The notes under the pieces: generated by a model
The model's input: only the letters and a program-made list of their open reading frames with translations
What the model was told of the DNA's origin: nothing
Database searches by the model: none
Translations under genes and position numbers: made by a program
In this document: positions 28,050-37,165 of the stretch, one piece after another
Layout of the letters: every line of letters starts with the position of its first letter
Position numbering within the stretch: the stretch's first letter is position 1
From: Tsukamurella sp. TY48
Lineage (GTDB): Bacteria; Actinomycetota; Actinomycetes; Mycobacteriales; Mycobacteriaceae
DNA: 64,000 nt
NCBI RefSeq assembly: GCF_019656655.1
Contig: NZ_BPMV01000001.1
Coordinates: 558,001 to 622,000, forward strand
Direction: 5' to 3'

Positions 28050-28415
28050 TCAGTCCCCCAGTCCGAGTGCGCTCGCCACCGCGGCCGCGGTGCACGCCGT
28101 CTCCCGGGCGAGCTCGGCGGTCTTCTCTCCGCCCTCGGCGCCCGCGTGCGCAGCCGCGGACTCGAGCAGTCGCGCTGCCCTCCGGTATCGACGCTCGTGG
28201 CCGCCGCCGTAGAAATGGTCTGGCGCGACGGCACCACCCGACGGCGGCACGTGGGCACCGAGTTCCGCGGCGAGCGCCTCCGATCGGTCGGACAGGCGCT
28301 CAAGCAGCTCCCCGATCGTGCGATCCCCCACCCGAACAGCGAGGTCCGCATCGGTCGCCTCCGATACCACCGCCGCGAATTCCTGCGCTGCACGCTGCAG
28401 TTCCGACGATTCCAT
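28050..28415 (-). CDS. MDMPI/DinB-like small helical protein
   Basis: 121 aa, all helical. SSELQRAAQEFAAVVSEATDADLAVRVGDRTIGELLERLSDRSEALAAELG resembles the start of the TIGR03086/mycothiol-dependent maleylpyruvate isomerase group, but the metal-binding His pattern is incomplete (only HFYGGGHERR). It may be a truncated or non-metal relative. The start at 28415 was chosen for the GGGGGTG ribosome site. It is divergent from the MarR gene, which shares the 105-bp gap with its tandem operator repeats. Confidence 0.6.
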   Translation of the reverse strand: MESSELQRAAQEFAAVVSEATDADLAVRVGDRTIGELLERLSDRSEALAAELGAHVPPSGGAVAPDHFYGGGHERRYRRAARLLESAAAHAGAEGGEKTAELARETACTAAAVASALGLGD

Positions 28416-28467
28416 GGCACACCCCCGTAGGTTCGAGTTCCGACGGTGCGGCGTTCCGCACACCATC

Positions 28468-28505
28468 ATGCACCACGGTAGAGCATTTTAATGCACCACG
28501 GTAGA
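28468..28505. repeat. Tandem ATGCACCACGGTAGA operator-like repeats
   Basis: Two exact 15-nt copies at 28468-28482 and 28491-28505 with GCATTTTA between. Each has the imperfect dyad ACCacGGT. They lie 15-53 bp before the MarR ATG and in the divergent gap, so MarR self-control and control of the helical protein gene are inferred. Confidence 0.6.
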
Positions 28506-28520
28506 CGAACTGGAGGATTC

Positions 28521-28967
28521 ATGGCAGCCGAGGAGACCGCGCCCGAGCCGGACCTCGCGGAGTCCACCGGGCTATTCGGCCGACGGCTGATGGCCATCGA
28601 GGAGCCGATCCTGCGCGAGGCGGGGGTATCGATGTGGGAGTACGCGATCCTCACCACCCTCGCCCGCGGGGGCGCGGTATCGCAGGTGGAACTATCGCGA
28701 CGGACGGGCCGCGACACCACCCGACTCGGCAAGCACCTCGGCGATTTGGAGGCCCGCGAGCTGGTCGCCAGGGAGCAGTCCGCCGATGCGCGCCGGCGGA
28801 TTGTCACACTCACCGCGGCGGGCGAAGACGTCCAGCGCCGCGTGCGGCTCGCGGTCCGCACCGCCGAGGACGACTACCTCAGTACCCGGTTGTCCGTCGA
28901 CGAGGCCGCGGCACTGCGCAGTCTCCTCGCCCGCGCCGCAACCGATTCCGCGGCTACCAGAGCTTGA
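28521..28967 (+). CDS. MarR-family transcriptional regulator
   Basis: 148 aa. Winged helix: SMWEYAILTTLARGGAVSQVELSRRTGRDTTRLGKHLGDLEARELVAREQSADARRRIVTLTAAGEDVQRRV, with the wing RSADARRRIV and C-terminal dimer helices. GGAGGA at 28512-28517 fixes the ATG. The ligand is unknown. Tandem repeats just upstream are the likely operator. Its 3' end overlaps the convergent M13 peptidase gene by 14 nt. Confidence 0.92.
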   Translation: MAAEETAPEPDLAESTGLFGRRLMAIEEPILREAGVSMWEYAILTTLARGGAVSQVELSRRTGRDTTRLGKHLGDLEARELVAREQSADARRRIVTLTAAGEDVQRRVRLAVRTAEDDYLSTRLSVDEAAALRSLLARAATDSAATRA

Positions 28968-31140
28968 CGCGGTCCTTCGGGTCAAGCCACTCGCCGTCGC
29001 CCGGTTTGACGCCGAAGGTGTCGGCGAAGGCGTCGATGTTCTTCACCACCTGGTTGGTCCGGAACTCGGGCGGGGAGTGCACGGCCGAGGTGAGCGACTC
29101 CTTGGCCGCCTCGGGCCGGGTCTTGCCCTGCCAGGACCGGGCGTAGCTGAGGAACAAGGGAGCCAGGGAGGGCTCCGGCGACGGCGCGCCCGACGGTGCG
29201 CCCGACGACGGTGCGGTGCTGGTGGCGTCCGCGAACTCCGTTCCCTCATCGCGATTGCGCACCGCGATCCGGAAGGCGTCGATGGCGATGGACAGACCAC
29301 CGAGATCGGACAGGTTCTCGCCGACGGTCATCGCCCCGTTGACCTTGTTCTCCGGACTGAGCCCGATCGGCACCAGCTGGCTGTACTGGGCGATCAAGGC
29401 CTGGGTGCGCTTATCGAATTCGGCGCGATCGGCGGGGGCCCACCAGTCCTTCACGTTGCCCTGCCCGTCGTACTTCGATCCCTGGTCGTCGAAGGCGTGG
29501 CCGATCTCGTGACCGATGATCGCGCCGATGGCGCCGTAGTTGACGGCCGCCTGATTGTCGGCAGAGAAGAAGGGCACCTGCAGAATCGCTGCGGGAAAAC
29601 AGATCTCATTGTTCGTGGGGTTGTACGAGGCGTTCACGGTCTGCGGCAGCATGCCCCATTTGGAGCGGTCGACGGGCTTGGTCAGGGAGTCCAGATCCTG
29701 CGCGGTGTAGAAGTTCCTTCCGGCCCGGAGGTTGGCCGCCGCCGACTTCCCATCGGTCTGGAGCGCGGAGTAGTCCTCCCACTTGTCCGGGTAACCGAGC
29801 TTGGTGGTGATCTGGTCCAGCTTGGCGATCGCCGCGCTGCGGGTGGGCGGTGTCATCCACGTCGATCGTTCGAGGCTCGCCCGATACGCGGCCTTGAGAT
29901 TCTCGACCAGCTTCTCCACCTGCCGCTTGGCATCGGCGGAGAAGTGCTTCTTCACGTACTGCTTGCCGAGCGCATCGCCGACCATCTGATCGACCATGGA
30001 CACGGCGGTCTTCCACCGATCCGGCTGCTTCTCGGTGCCCTGGAGGGTTTTGGTGAACTCGAACCGGGCATCGCCGAAGGTCTGCGGCAGGACCACGCTG
30101 TACGAGCCGACGATGCCGATCCGCGCACAGTCCTTGAGCGTCGCGATATCCGTCTCCGCCCAGGCCTGCGCCGCCGCGGTGAGATAGCTGGGCTGCATCA
30201 CCACGAGATCCTTCGACGCCTCCGGTTTGACGCCCTGGAGATCACGCCAGCGGGCCCAGTCGAAGCCCGGTGCCAGGTCCGTGAGCTGCGGCCACTGGTA
30301 CACGTTGTACGTGGCGTCCACGTCGCGGTACTTCTCGTTGTCCCAGAGCGCGGCGGCCATCCTGGTCTCGAAGGCGAACACGCGGTTGGCCGCGCCCTCG
30401 GGATCGGGCAGCCCCGCCAACTCGGCGATCTTGCGGAGGTAGGCGCGGTAGTCGTCGCGGACCTTCTGACTGTTCGGATCGGTGTACTGCACCTTTTCCA
30501 GCCCGCCCCCACCGGGAGCCACTGTGACGATGTTCCGTGACGAGTTCTTCGAGTCCGGCCCGATCATGAGCGTGACCACACCCCACCCGCCGTCGGTCCG
30601 CTGTTGCGCTCCGACGACATCGAACAGCGCCGTCTTGTCTGCGGCGGAGTCGATCGCCGCCAGCATCGGCCGGATCGGCTCGATCCCCGCCGAGTCGATC
30701 GCGCCGACGTCCATGAACGCGCGGTAGACGTCGCGGATCTTCGCCTCCTCGCTGCCCGATTTGGGGTCGCGGATCGACTCGATGATCTCCTTGAGCTGCT
30801 GCTCGACCTTGTCCCCCAACTCCTCCATGGCGCCGGTCGAAACCTTGTCCGCGGGAAGCTGATAGCGGTCGTACCACCCGCCGTTGACGTGGCGGAAGAG
30901 ATCGTCCTGCGCACGCACGCCCGGCGCGGATCCCGACATGTCCGGCCCGGTCAGCGCGCTGTACGGCTTCCGCGCGGTCGACGGTCCGCCGGACGTTCCC
31001 GAGGCCCCACATGCGGCGAGCGCGCCGGCGCCAGCCACGACGCCCAGGCCGAGGAGGAAGCGGCGACGGTCCACGCCGCGTCGGTCCCGGCGGTCCGGTC
31101 CACCGGGAGTGCCGTGTAGGTCGGAGTCCTCTGCGTGCAT
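28954..31140 (-). CDS. M13-family zinc metallopeptidase lipoprotein (neprilysin-like)
   Basis: 728 aa. A Tat-type signal (GVDRRRFLLGL) runs into lipobox LAAC with Cys44, so the enzyme is anchored outside the membrane. The catalytic domain has VNASYNPTNNEICFPAAIL, HEIGH with its first Glu near residue 542, ExxxD in GENLSDLGG, and the conserved ending KDRVKLW. A Pro/Ser/Gly insert (STAPSSGAPSGAPSPEP, near residue 670) interrupts the C-terminal region, which is unusual for M13. It cleaves exported peptides; the substrate is unknown. Confidence 0.94.
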   Translation of the reverse strand: MHAEDSDLHGTPGGPDRRDRRGVDRRRFLLGLGVVAGAGALAACGASGTSGGPSTARKPYSALTGPDMSGSAPGVRAQDDLFRHVNGGWYDRYQLPADKVSTGAMEELGDKVEQQLKEIIESIRDPKSGSEEAKIRDVYRAFMDVGAIDSAGIEPIRPMLAAIDSAADKTALFDVVGAQQRTDGGWGVVTLMIGPDSKNSSRNIVTVAPGGGGLEKVQYTDPNSQKVRDDYRAYLRKIAELAGLPDPEGAANRVFAFETRMAAALWDNEKYRDVDATYNVYQWPQLTDLAPGFDWARWRDLQGVKPEASKDLVVMQPSYLTAAAQAWAETDIATLKDCARIGIVGSYSVVLPQTFGDARFEFTKTLQGTEKQPDRWKTAVSMVDQMVGDALGKQYVKKHFSADAKRQVEKLVENLKAAYRASLERSTWMTPPTRSAAIAKLDQITTKLGYPDKWEDYSALQTDGKSAAANLRAGRNFYTAQDLDSLTKPVDRSKWGMLPQTVNASYNPTNNEICFPAAILQVPFFSADNQAAVNYGAIGAIIGHEIGHAFDDQGSKYDGQGNVKDWWAPADRAEFDKRTQALIAQYSQLVPIGLSPENKVNGAMTVGENLSDLGGLSIAIDAFRIAVRNRDEGTEFADATSTAPSSGAPSGAPSPEPSLAPLFLSYARSWQGKTRPEAAKESLTSAVHSPPEFRTNQVVKNIDAFADTFGVKPGDGEWLDPKDRVKLW

Positions 31141-31292
31141 CGTCAGCCCCAATCGGAAGTCGCCCACCGAACCGATGTCGGTGATGCGATCAATCCTGGT
31201 TGCCCGCGGCGTGCAGCCGCATCCGTCGGGGAGCGACGACTCGGACCCGATCGGATGCAATACCCCGGCCGATCGGTGGGGGCACGGCACGA

Positions 31293-31326
31293 ACGAGCCC
31301 CGTCCGGCGTACCGGACGGGGCTCGT
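31293..31326. terminator. Strong hairpin after etfA
   Basis: 15-bp perfect arms (ACGAGCCCCGTCCGG and its complement) around CGTA, between etfA (minus) and the start of the M13 gene. There is no U tract. Confidence 0.7.
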
Positions 31327-31342
31327 CGACGTGCAGCGGGTG

Positions 31343-32296
31343 TCAGCCCTTGTGAGCCTTGACGGCCTCGGTGAGCTGCGGGGCGACGTCGAACAGGTCG
31401 CCCACGATGCCGTAGTCGGCGATCTCGAAGATCGGGGCCTCTTCGTCCTTGTTGACGGCCACGATGGTCTTCGAGGTCTGCATGCCGGCGCGGTGCTGGA
31501 TGGCGCCCGAGATGCCCAGGGCGATGTACAGCTGCGGCGACACGGTCTTGCCGGTCTGGCCGACCTGGAACTGGCCCGGGTAGTAGCCCGAGTCGACCGC
31601 GGCACGCGAGGCGCCCACGGCGGCACCGAGCGCGTCGGCGAGCTCCTCGACGACCGAGAACTTGTCGGCCGAGCCCACACCACGGCCACCGGAAACCACG
31701 ATCGAGGCCTCGGTGAGCTCCGGGCGGCTGCCGCCGGTCACGGGGTGCTTGGCGGTGATCTTCACGGCGTTCTCGGCGGGGGCCGGAACCTCCGCGTCGA
31801 CGATCTCACCGGCACCGGCCTGGCCGTCGGCCTCGATGGCGCCGGGGCGCACCGAGTACACCGGGACGTCGCCGCCGGCCTGAGCCTCGACGGTGAAGGC
31901 ACCACCGAAGATCGAGTGGACGCCGGCACCGGCGGGCTTGACCTCGATGACGTCGACCAGCAGGCCGGAGCCGAGGCGCGCGGCGAGGCGGCCCGACACC
32001 TCCTTGCCCTCGAAGGTCGCGGCGGTGAGCACGGCTGCGGCGCCGTTCTCGGCCAGTGCGGCGAGCACATCGACCTTGGGGGTCACGAGGTAGTTGTCGG
32101 CGTCGGCCGACTCCGCGCGGTAGATCTTGGCGGCGCCGGCGGCCTTGAGCTGGTCGGCGATCGCGTCGGTGGTGCCGGGGGCGCCCACGACGACGGCGGC
32201 GGGCTCACCCAGCGCCTTGGCGGCGGTCAGCAGCTCGGCCGTGACCTTCTTGATCTTGCCCTCAGCCTGCTCGACGAGAACGAGTACGTCTGCCAT
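31343..32296 (-). CDS. etfA: Electron transfer flavoprotein alpha subunit
   Basis: 317 aa (FixB, Rv3028c). Carries FAD and passes electrons from acyl-CoA dehydrogenases to the respiratory chain. FAD-binding C-terminus: [47 protein letters not shown] and [18 protein letters not shown]. The N-terminal half [22 protein letters not shown] is the beta-type fold. Downstream of etfB (30-bp gap), ended by the hairpin at 31293. Confidence 0.97.
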   Translation of the reverse strand: MADVLVLVEQAEGKIKKVTAELLTAAKALGEPAAVVVGAPGTTDAIADQLKAAGAAKIYRAESADADNYLVTPKVDVLAALAENGAAAVLTAATFEGKEVSGRLAARLGSGLLVDVIEVKPAGAGVHSIFGGAFTVEAQAGGDVPVYSVRPGAIEADGQAGAGEIVDAEVPAPAENAVKITAKHPVTGGSRPELTEASIVVSGGRGVGSADKFSVVEELADALGAAVGASRAAVDSGYYPGQFQVGQTGKTVSPQLYIALGISGAIQHRAGMQTSKTIVAVNKDEEAPIFEIADYGIVGDLFDVAPQLTEAVKAHKG

Positions 32297-32326
32297 ATCG
32301 GATTCTCTCCTTAGTGTGAGGGGGTC

Positions 32327-33112
32327 TTAGATGATCTTCTGGCCGATGAGGAACTGCGCGACCTTGCTTCCGCCGTCGCCCTCGTCGGTGACCTTCTCGC
32401 CCGCGGCCTTCGGCGGCTTCGGGGTGACACCCGAAACCTGGCTGCCGGCGTTGGCGCCGCCCACCTCGTCGTTCTCCACGCCGATCTCGGCGAGGGTGAG
32501 CACGTTCACTTCCTTCTTCTTCGCGGCCATGATGCCCTTGAAGGAGGGGAAGCGGGGCTCGTTGATCTTCTCGTTCACCGAGACGATGGCGGGCAGCGAG
32601 GACTCGACCTCGAAGACGCCCTCGTCGGTCTCGCGCTCACCCTTGAGGCTCTGACCGTCGACGGTCAGGCTGCGCAGGTGGGTGAGCTGCGGCAGGCCGA
32701 GGTACTCGGCCAGGATCGCGGGCACGGCGCCGACGCGGCCGTCGGTGGCCTCGTTGCCGGCGATGACGAGCTCGACGCCCTCGATGGTGCCGAGCGCGCG
32801 GGCCAGGATCCACGCGGTCTGGATGGCGTCCGAGCCGTGCGCGGCGTCGTCCTGCACGTGAACGGCCTTATCGGCACCCATCGACAGCGCCTTGCGGATC
32901 GCGTCGGTCGCGCTGGCGGGGCCGAGCGAGAGCACGGTCACCTCGCCGCCGTCGGCCTCCTTGATCTGGAGCGCCTGCTCAACGGCGCGCTCGTTGATCT
33001 CGTCGAGGACGGCGTCGGCCGACTCGCGATCGAGGGTGTAATCACCGTCGGTGAGCTTGCGCTCGGAGTAGGTGTCAGGGACCTGCTTGATCAGTACGAC
33101 TACGTTCGTCAT
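32327..33112 (-). CDS. etfB: Electron transfer flavoprotein beta subunit
   Basis: 261 aa (FixA, Rv3029c). AMP/nucleotide-binding Rossmann subunit: MTNVVVLIKQVPDTYSERKLTDGDYTLDRESADAVLDEINE, the ETF-beta signature near VLSLGPASATDAIRKALSMGADKAVHV, and LVIAGNEATDGRVGAVPAILAEYLGLP. First gene of the etfBA pair. Its promoter lies in the 207-bp gap shared with the divergent methyltransferase gene, where a GTTAC dyad is seen. Confidence 0.97.
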   Translation of the reverse strand: MTNVVVLIKQVPDTYSERKLTDGDYTLDRESADAVLDEINERAVEQALQIKEADGGEVTVLSLGPASATDAIRKALSMGADKAVHVQDDAAHGSDAIQTAWILARALGTIEGVELVIAGNEATDGRVGAVPAILAEYLGLPQLTHLRSLTVDGQSLKGERETDEGVFEVESSLPAIVSVNEKINEPRFPSFKGIMAAKKKEVNVLTLAEIGVENDEVGGANAGSQVSGVTPKPPKAAGEKVTDEGDGGSKVAQFLIGQKII

Positions 33113-33255
33113 TGGTCTTCGTCGACCTCCTGGATCATCGGATACTCGTAGGGCACATTCTCACACTGCCGTCGGGGCATCAGAACCTCGCCCCACCGCA
33201 GGCTAAGCCACTCGAACTTAGCACCGCCTCACGGCACTGTTTAACGCCAGAGTAA

Positions 33256-33271
33256 GTTACCGGACAGTAAC
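33256..33271. promoter_or_regulatory. Dyad in the etfB / methyltransferase intergenic region
   Basis: GTTAC-N6-GTAAC (33256-33271), flanked by direct AGTAA repeats, in the 207-bp AT-richer gap between the divergent genes. A TetR- or FadR-like operator is possible. Confidence 0.4.
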
Positions 33272-33306
33272 TGTCCATGTGGGCTGGCCCACCCGACGAA
33301 GAAGAC

Positions 33307-33322
33307 TAGGCTCGACAGAATG
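33307..33322 (+). promoter_or_regulatory. Leaderless promoter of the MGLP-cluster methyltransferase
   Basis: TAGGCT (33307-33312) lies 7 nt before the ATG at 33320. Confidence 0.55.
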
Positions 33323-34066
33323 TGTGACGCGCTGCCCTTGACCGGCGAGCGGACGGTTCCCGGCATCCCCGAGGAGAACTACTGGTTCCGCCGGCACGAG
33401 ATCGCGTACCTGGCGATCGCCGACCGGTACGCGGACCGCACCGTGTTCGAGGCCGGGAGCGGCGAGGGCTATGGCGCCGCGATGCTCGCCGACGCCGGCG
33501 CCACGGTCACCGCACTCGACTACGACGAGGCGGCCGTCGCGCACGTGCGCTCGAACTACCCGCAGGTGACGATGCTGCACGGCAATCTCGCCGAGCTCCC
33601 GCTGGACGATGCCTCCGTCGACGCGGTGGTCAACTTCCAGGTGATCGAACACCTCTGGGACCAGCCGCAGTTCCTCCGCGAGGTGACCCGCATCCTGCGC
33701 CCCGGAGGCGAGCTCGCGATCTCCACGCCGAACCGGGTCACCTTCTCCCCCGGCCGCGACACCCCGCTCAACCCCTTCCACACCCGGGAACTGAACTCCG
33801 CCGAGCTCGTCGAGCTGCTGGAGGACGCGGGCCTCGAGGTCACCGAGAAGCTCGGCGTGTACCACGGCGAGCGGCTGGCCGAACTGGACCGCCGCCACGG
33901 CGGCAGCTTCATCGACGCCCAGATCGAGCGGTCGCTGGCGGGCGAGCCCTGGCCCGAGGAGCTCTCGCGCGATGTGGCCGCGGTGGCGGCCACCGACTTC
34001 GACCTGCGCGCCGACGCCCCCGACAGCCTCGACCTGTTCTTCTACGCCCGGAAGCCCACGCCGTGA
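33320..34066 (+). CDS. SAM-dependent methyltransferase of the methylglucose-polysaccharide cluster
   Basis: 248 aa. Class I fold: SAM loop VFEAGSGEGYGAAML, acid VTALDYDEAAV, and LPLDDASVDAVVNFQVIEHLWDQP. It corresponds to Rv3030, the first gene of the M. tuberculosis methylglucose lipopolysaccharide (MGLP) locus. Rapid-growing mycobacteria use relatives of this protein for methylmannose polysaccharides, so the exact sugar is not certain. The stop overlaps the next start as GTGA, giving a coupled three-gene operon with GH57 and GT4. Confidence 0.88.
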   Translation: MCDALPLTGERTVPGIPEENYWFRRHEIAYLAIADRYADRTVFEAGSGEGYGAAMLADAGATVTALDYDEAAVAHVRSNYPQVTMLHGNLAELPLDDASVDAVVNFQVIEHLWDQPQFLREVTRILRPGGELAISTPNRVTFSPGRDTPLNPFHTRELNSAELVELLEDAGLEVTEKLGVYHGERLAELDRRHGGSFIDAQIERSLAGEPWPEELSRDVAAVAATDFDLRADAPDSLDLFFYARKPTP

Positions 34067-35586
34067 CCAGCAGCCGCGAACCCGGGATGATCGCCTTCGT
34101 CCTGCATTCGCACCTGCCCTGGCTCGCGCACCACGGCGCGTGGCCGGTGGGCGAGGAATGGCTGTACCAGTCCTGGGCGGCGTCCTATCTGCGGGTCGCC
34201 GAGGTGCTCGACCGTCTCGCCGCGGAGGGACGCACCGACCAGCTCACCCTGGGCATCACCCCGATCCTGGCCGCCCAGCTCGACGATCCCTATTGCCTGC
34301 ACGCCATGCACCAGTGGCTCGGCGATTGGCAGTTGCGCTCGCACGAGGCCGCGCTCTCGGGCCGGCCCGCAGCAGCGGAACTCGGTGCGCGCGAACACCG
34401 CAACTCCGCGCACGCGCTGGAGCTGTTCGAGACGCAGTGGCGGCACGGCGGCACCCCGGTGCTGCGCCGCCTGGCCGACGCGGGCACCGTCGAACTGCTC
34501 GGCGGTCCCCTGGCGCACCCGTTCCAGCCCCTGCTGCACCCGCGCCTGCGCGAGCTCTCGCTCCGCGAGGGCCTGGCGTACGGCCGGTCGCGGCTGGGCC
34601 AGGAGCCCGGCGGCATCTGGGCGCCCGAATGCGCGTACGCGCCCGGTATGGAACGGGGATACCAGGCTGCGGGCGTTACCCACTTCATGGTCGACGGGCC
34701 CACGCTGGGCGGCGATACCGCTCTCGCCCGTCCGGTCGGCGATTCCACGGTGCTGGCCTTCGGGCGCGATCTGCCGGTGAGCTACCGGGTGTGGTCGCCC
34801 AAGTCCGGCTATCCCGGTCACGCCGCCTACCGCGATTTCTACGCGCACGACCACTCGACGGGTCTCAAGCCGAGCCGGGTGACCGGGAAGAACGTGGCGG
34901 AGAAGGACAAGGCGCCGTACGACCCGGAGCTCGCGGACGCCGCGATCGACAAGCACGTCGCCGATTTCGTGGACACCGTGGTCGCCCGGCTGCGCACCGA
35001 GAGCGGGCGCATCGGGCGCGACGCGCTGGTGGTGGCCGCCTTCGACACCGAGCTGTTCGGGCACTGGTGGTACGAGGGCCCGATCTGGCTGGAGCGCGTC
35101 CTACGGGCCCTGCCCGAGGCGGGCGTGCGGGTGGGCACGTTGCGTTCGGCCATGGCGGCGGGCTACGTGGGCGAGCCCCGTGAGATCGCCGCCAGCTCGT
35201 GGGGTTCCGGTAAGGACTGGCGGGTCTGGGAGGGCCCGCAGGTCCGTGAGTTCGTCGAGCTCAACGAGGACATCACCACCACCACGCTGCGGGTCCTGGA
35301 CAAGCGCGCGGGCCGCCAGCGCGACCGAGTCAGCGATCAGGTGCTCACCGAGGCCCTGATGTGCCTGCAGTCCGACTGGCCCTTCATGGTCTCCAAGGAC
35401 ACGGCGGCCGGTTACGCCCGTGATCGGGCCTACAAGCACGCGCACGCCCTGCGTGAGATCGCCGAGGCCGCCGAGCGCGGCGACGAGGCGCGCGCCGAAT
35501 CGCTGGCCCGGGGCTGGCGACAGGCCGACGATCCGTTCCCCGGCCTCGACGCCCGGCGCCTCCCGGCGCCGCTGGGAGGATTCTGA
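34063..35586 (+). CDS. GH57 1,4-alpha-glucan branching enzyme-type protein
   Basis: 507 aa (Rv3031-like, 526 aa there). GH57 core: FVLHSHLPWLAHHG with a zinc/cofactor His pair, LGITPILAAQL, nucleophile Glu in GGIWAPECAYAPG, and acid Asp in VAAFDTELFGHWWYEG. The C-terminal DUF1957-type domain includes VRTLRSAMAAGYVGEP. In mycobacteria this enzyme is assigned to branching of the 6-O-methylglucose polymer or of glycogen. It shares 4 nt with the methyltransferase and 1 nt with the glycosyltransferase. Confidence 0.92.
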   Translation: MTSSREPGMIAFVLHSHLPWLAHHGAWPVGEEWLYQSWAASYLRVAEVLDRLAAEGRTDQLTLGITPILAAQLDDPYCLHAMHQWLGDWQLRSHEAALSGRPAAAELGAREHRNSAHALELFETQWRHGGTPVLRRLADAGTVELLGGPLAHPFQPLLHPRLRELSLREGLAYGRSRLGQEPGGIWAPECAYAPGMERGYQAAGVTHFMVDGPTLGGDTALARPVGDSTVLAFGRDLPVSYRVWSPKSGYPGHAAYRDFYAHDHSTGLKPSRVTGKNVAEKDKAPYDPELADAAIDKHVADFVDTVVARLRTESGRIGRDALVVAAFDTELFGHWWYEGPIWLERVLRALPEAGVRVGTLRSAMAAGYVGEPREIAASSWGSGKDWRVWEGPQVREFVELNEDITTTTLRVLDKRAGRQRDRVSDQVLTEALMCLQSDWPFMVSKDTAAGYARDRAYKHAHALREIAEAAERGDEARAESLARGWRQADDPFPGLDARRLPAPLGGF

Positions 35587-36893
35587 TGCGTGTCCTGCTC
35601 GTCTCCTGGGAGTACCCGCCCGTGGTGGTCGGCGGCCTCGGCCGCCACGTGCACCACCTCGCGCTGCAACTGCGCGACCAGGGCCACGACGTGGTGGTGC
35701 TCTCGCGCCAGCCCACCGGCACCGACCCGCGCAGCAACCCGACCACTGATCAGCGCCTCGACGGGATCCGCGTGATCATGGCCGCCGAGGACCCGCTCGC
35801 GCTGGAGTTCGGCACCGACATGATGCCGTGGGTGCTCTCGATGGGGCACTCGATGCTGCGCGCCGGGCTCCGCCTGGCCGGGTTCAATCCCACTGCGGGC
35901 GAAGACGCCGGGCACGGCGCGGGCACCGTCGGGCGTCCCTGGGTGCCCGACGTGGTGCACGCGCACGACTGGCTCGCCGCGCACGCCGCGGTCGGGCTCG
36001 CCGAGGCCTTCGACGCGCCGCTGGTCGCCACCATCCACGCCACCGAGGCCGGCCGGCACAGCGGCTGGGTATCGGGGCCGGTGAACCGTCAGGTGCACTC
36101 CACGGAGTGGTGGCTCGCCAACGAGGCCGACGCCGTGATCACCTGCTCGCGGTCGATGTCCGACGAGGTGAACCGCCTGTTCGGCCCCGGGATCGCGCAG
36201 CTGCACACCATCGCCAACGGCATCGACGTGGAGCTGTGGCCGTACCGCGACCGCGCCACGATCGCCGCCCGGCCCGGTCCGCCGCGGCTGCTGTACGTGG
36301 GCCGGCTGGAGTACGAGAAGGGCGTGCAGGACCTGGTCGCCGCGCTGGCGCGGGTGCGGCGCACGCACCCCGGCACCACCCTCACCATCGCGGGCGACGG
36401 TACCCAGGCCGAGTGGCTGCGCGAGGTGGCGCGTGAGCAGAAGGTGATGCGGGCCGTGCAGTTCACCGGTGCGCTCGACCACGATGAGCTGGTCGCACAG
36501 CTGCATTCGGCCGATGCGCTGGTGATCCCCTCGCGGTACGAGCCCTTCGGCATCGTCGCGCTGGAGGGCGCCGCGACGGGCATTCCGATCATCGCCACCA
36601 CCGCGGGCGGCCTGGCCGATTTCATCCGGCCGGGCGAGACGGGCGTCTCCGTCGACCCCGCCGACGTGGCCGGTCTCACCGCCGCCATCCGCGGGGTGCT
36701 CGACGATCCGTTGTCGGCGCATCGCTGGGCCGCGGCGGCACGCACCGAGGTGGAGGCCCTCACCTGGGAGGCGGTCGCCTCCGAGACCGCGCAGGTCTAC
36801 CTCGCCGCGAAGCGCCGGCCCCGGAACCCCTTGGGCCGCCGCGTGATCGACGAGCGTCCGCTGCCGGAACGGGACCCCACCAACCCGGTGTAG
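35586..36893 (+). CDS. GT4-family alpha-1,4-glucosyltransferase
   Basis: 435 aa (Rv3032-like). GT-B fold: N-terminal SWEYPPVVVGGLGRHVHHLALQL, nucleotide site RLLYVGRLEYEKGVQDLVAAL, and the GT4 signature RYEPFGIVALEGAATGIPIIATTAGG (Glu-x7-Glu). In M. tuberculosis Rv3032 elongates the MGLP main chain and also affects glycogen. A 20-residue insert near residue 105 (GFNPTAGEDAGHGAG) is unusual. The ATG overlaps the GH57 stop by one base (TGATG). Confidence 0.93.
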   Translation: MRVLLVSWEYPPVVVGGLGRHVHHLALQLRDQGHDVVVLSRQPTGTDPRSNPTTDQRLDGIRVIMAAEDPLALEFGTDMMPWVLSMGHSMLRAGLRLAGFNPTAGEDAGHGAGTVGRPWVPDVVHAHDWLAAHAAVGLAEAFDAPLVATIHATEAGRHSGWVSGPVNRQVHSTEWWLANEADAVITCSRSMSDEVNRLFGPGIAQLHTIANGIDVELWPYRDRATIAARPGPPRLLYVGRLEYEKGVQDLVAALARVRRTHPGTTLTIAGDGTQAEWLREVAREQKVMRAVQFTGALDHDELVAQLHSADALVIPSRYEPFGIVALEGAATGIPIIATTAGGLADFIRPGETGVSVDPADVAGLTAAIRGVLDDPLSAHRWAAAARTEVEALTWEAVASETAQVYLAAKRRPRNPLGRRVIDERPLPERDPTNPV

Positions 36894-36906
36894 CGTGGGC
36901 GGCATG
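36891..36906 (+). promoter_or_regulatory. Leaderless promoter sharing the glycosyltransferase stop codon
   Basis: TAGCGT (36891-36896) begins with the TAG stop of the GT4 gene and lies 7 nt before the ATG of the small gene. Confidence 0.55.
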
Positions 36907-37161
36907 AGTGTTCGCCCGGAAGACGTTCTCCCCGATGATCAGAACACGGCCGATTTCGGCGGTATGGCGCTCCGCAAGGGCACCGTCGCCGCGTTCGTGC
37001 GGAACGCGCAGCGCTTCGACGAGCTCCCGGACGACGCGCCGGAGGCTGCCGAGCTGAAGCAGGCACTGTCCGAGGCGGTTCCTCAGTTGCGCGCCATCGG
37101 TGTGCTCGATGTCTTCGCGCCGGTCTCGCCGCGCATCCGGGCCATCGTCGACGAGGCGTGA
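36904..37161 (+). CDS. Small conserved-looking protein of unknown function
   Basis: 85 aa, charged and helical (MALRKGTVAAFVRNAQRFDELPDDAPEAAELKQALSEAV), no Cys, no membrane helix. The ATG at 36904 follows a leaderless promoter. A GNAT gene starts 4 nt after its stop, so the two are likely co-transcribed. No family is recognised. It has no counterpart that I can name beside M. tuberculosis Rv3032. Confidence 0.7.
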   Translation: MSVRPEDVLPDDQNTADFGGMALRKGTVAAFVRNAQRFDELPDDAPEAAELKQALSEAVPQLRAIGVLDVFAPVSPRIRAIVDEA

Positions 37162-37165
37162 TCGC

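Noticed and set aside
31141-31292. Possible extra small gene before the M13 peptidase
   Set aside because: Open frames there lack a ribosome site and a promoter and have no family features.
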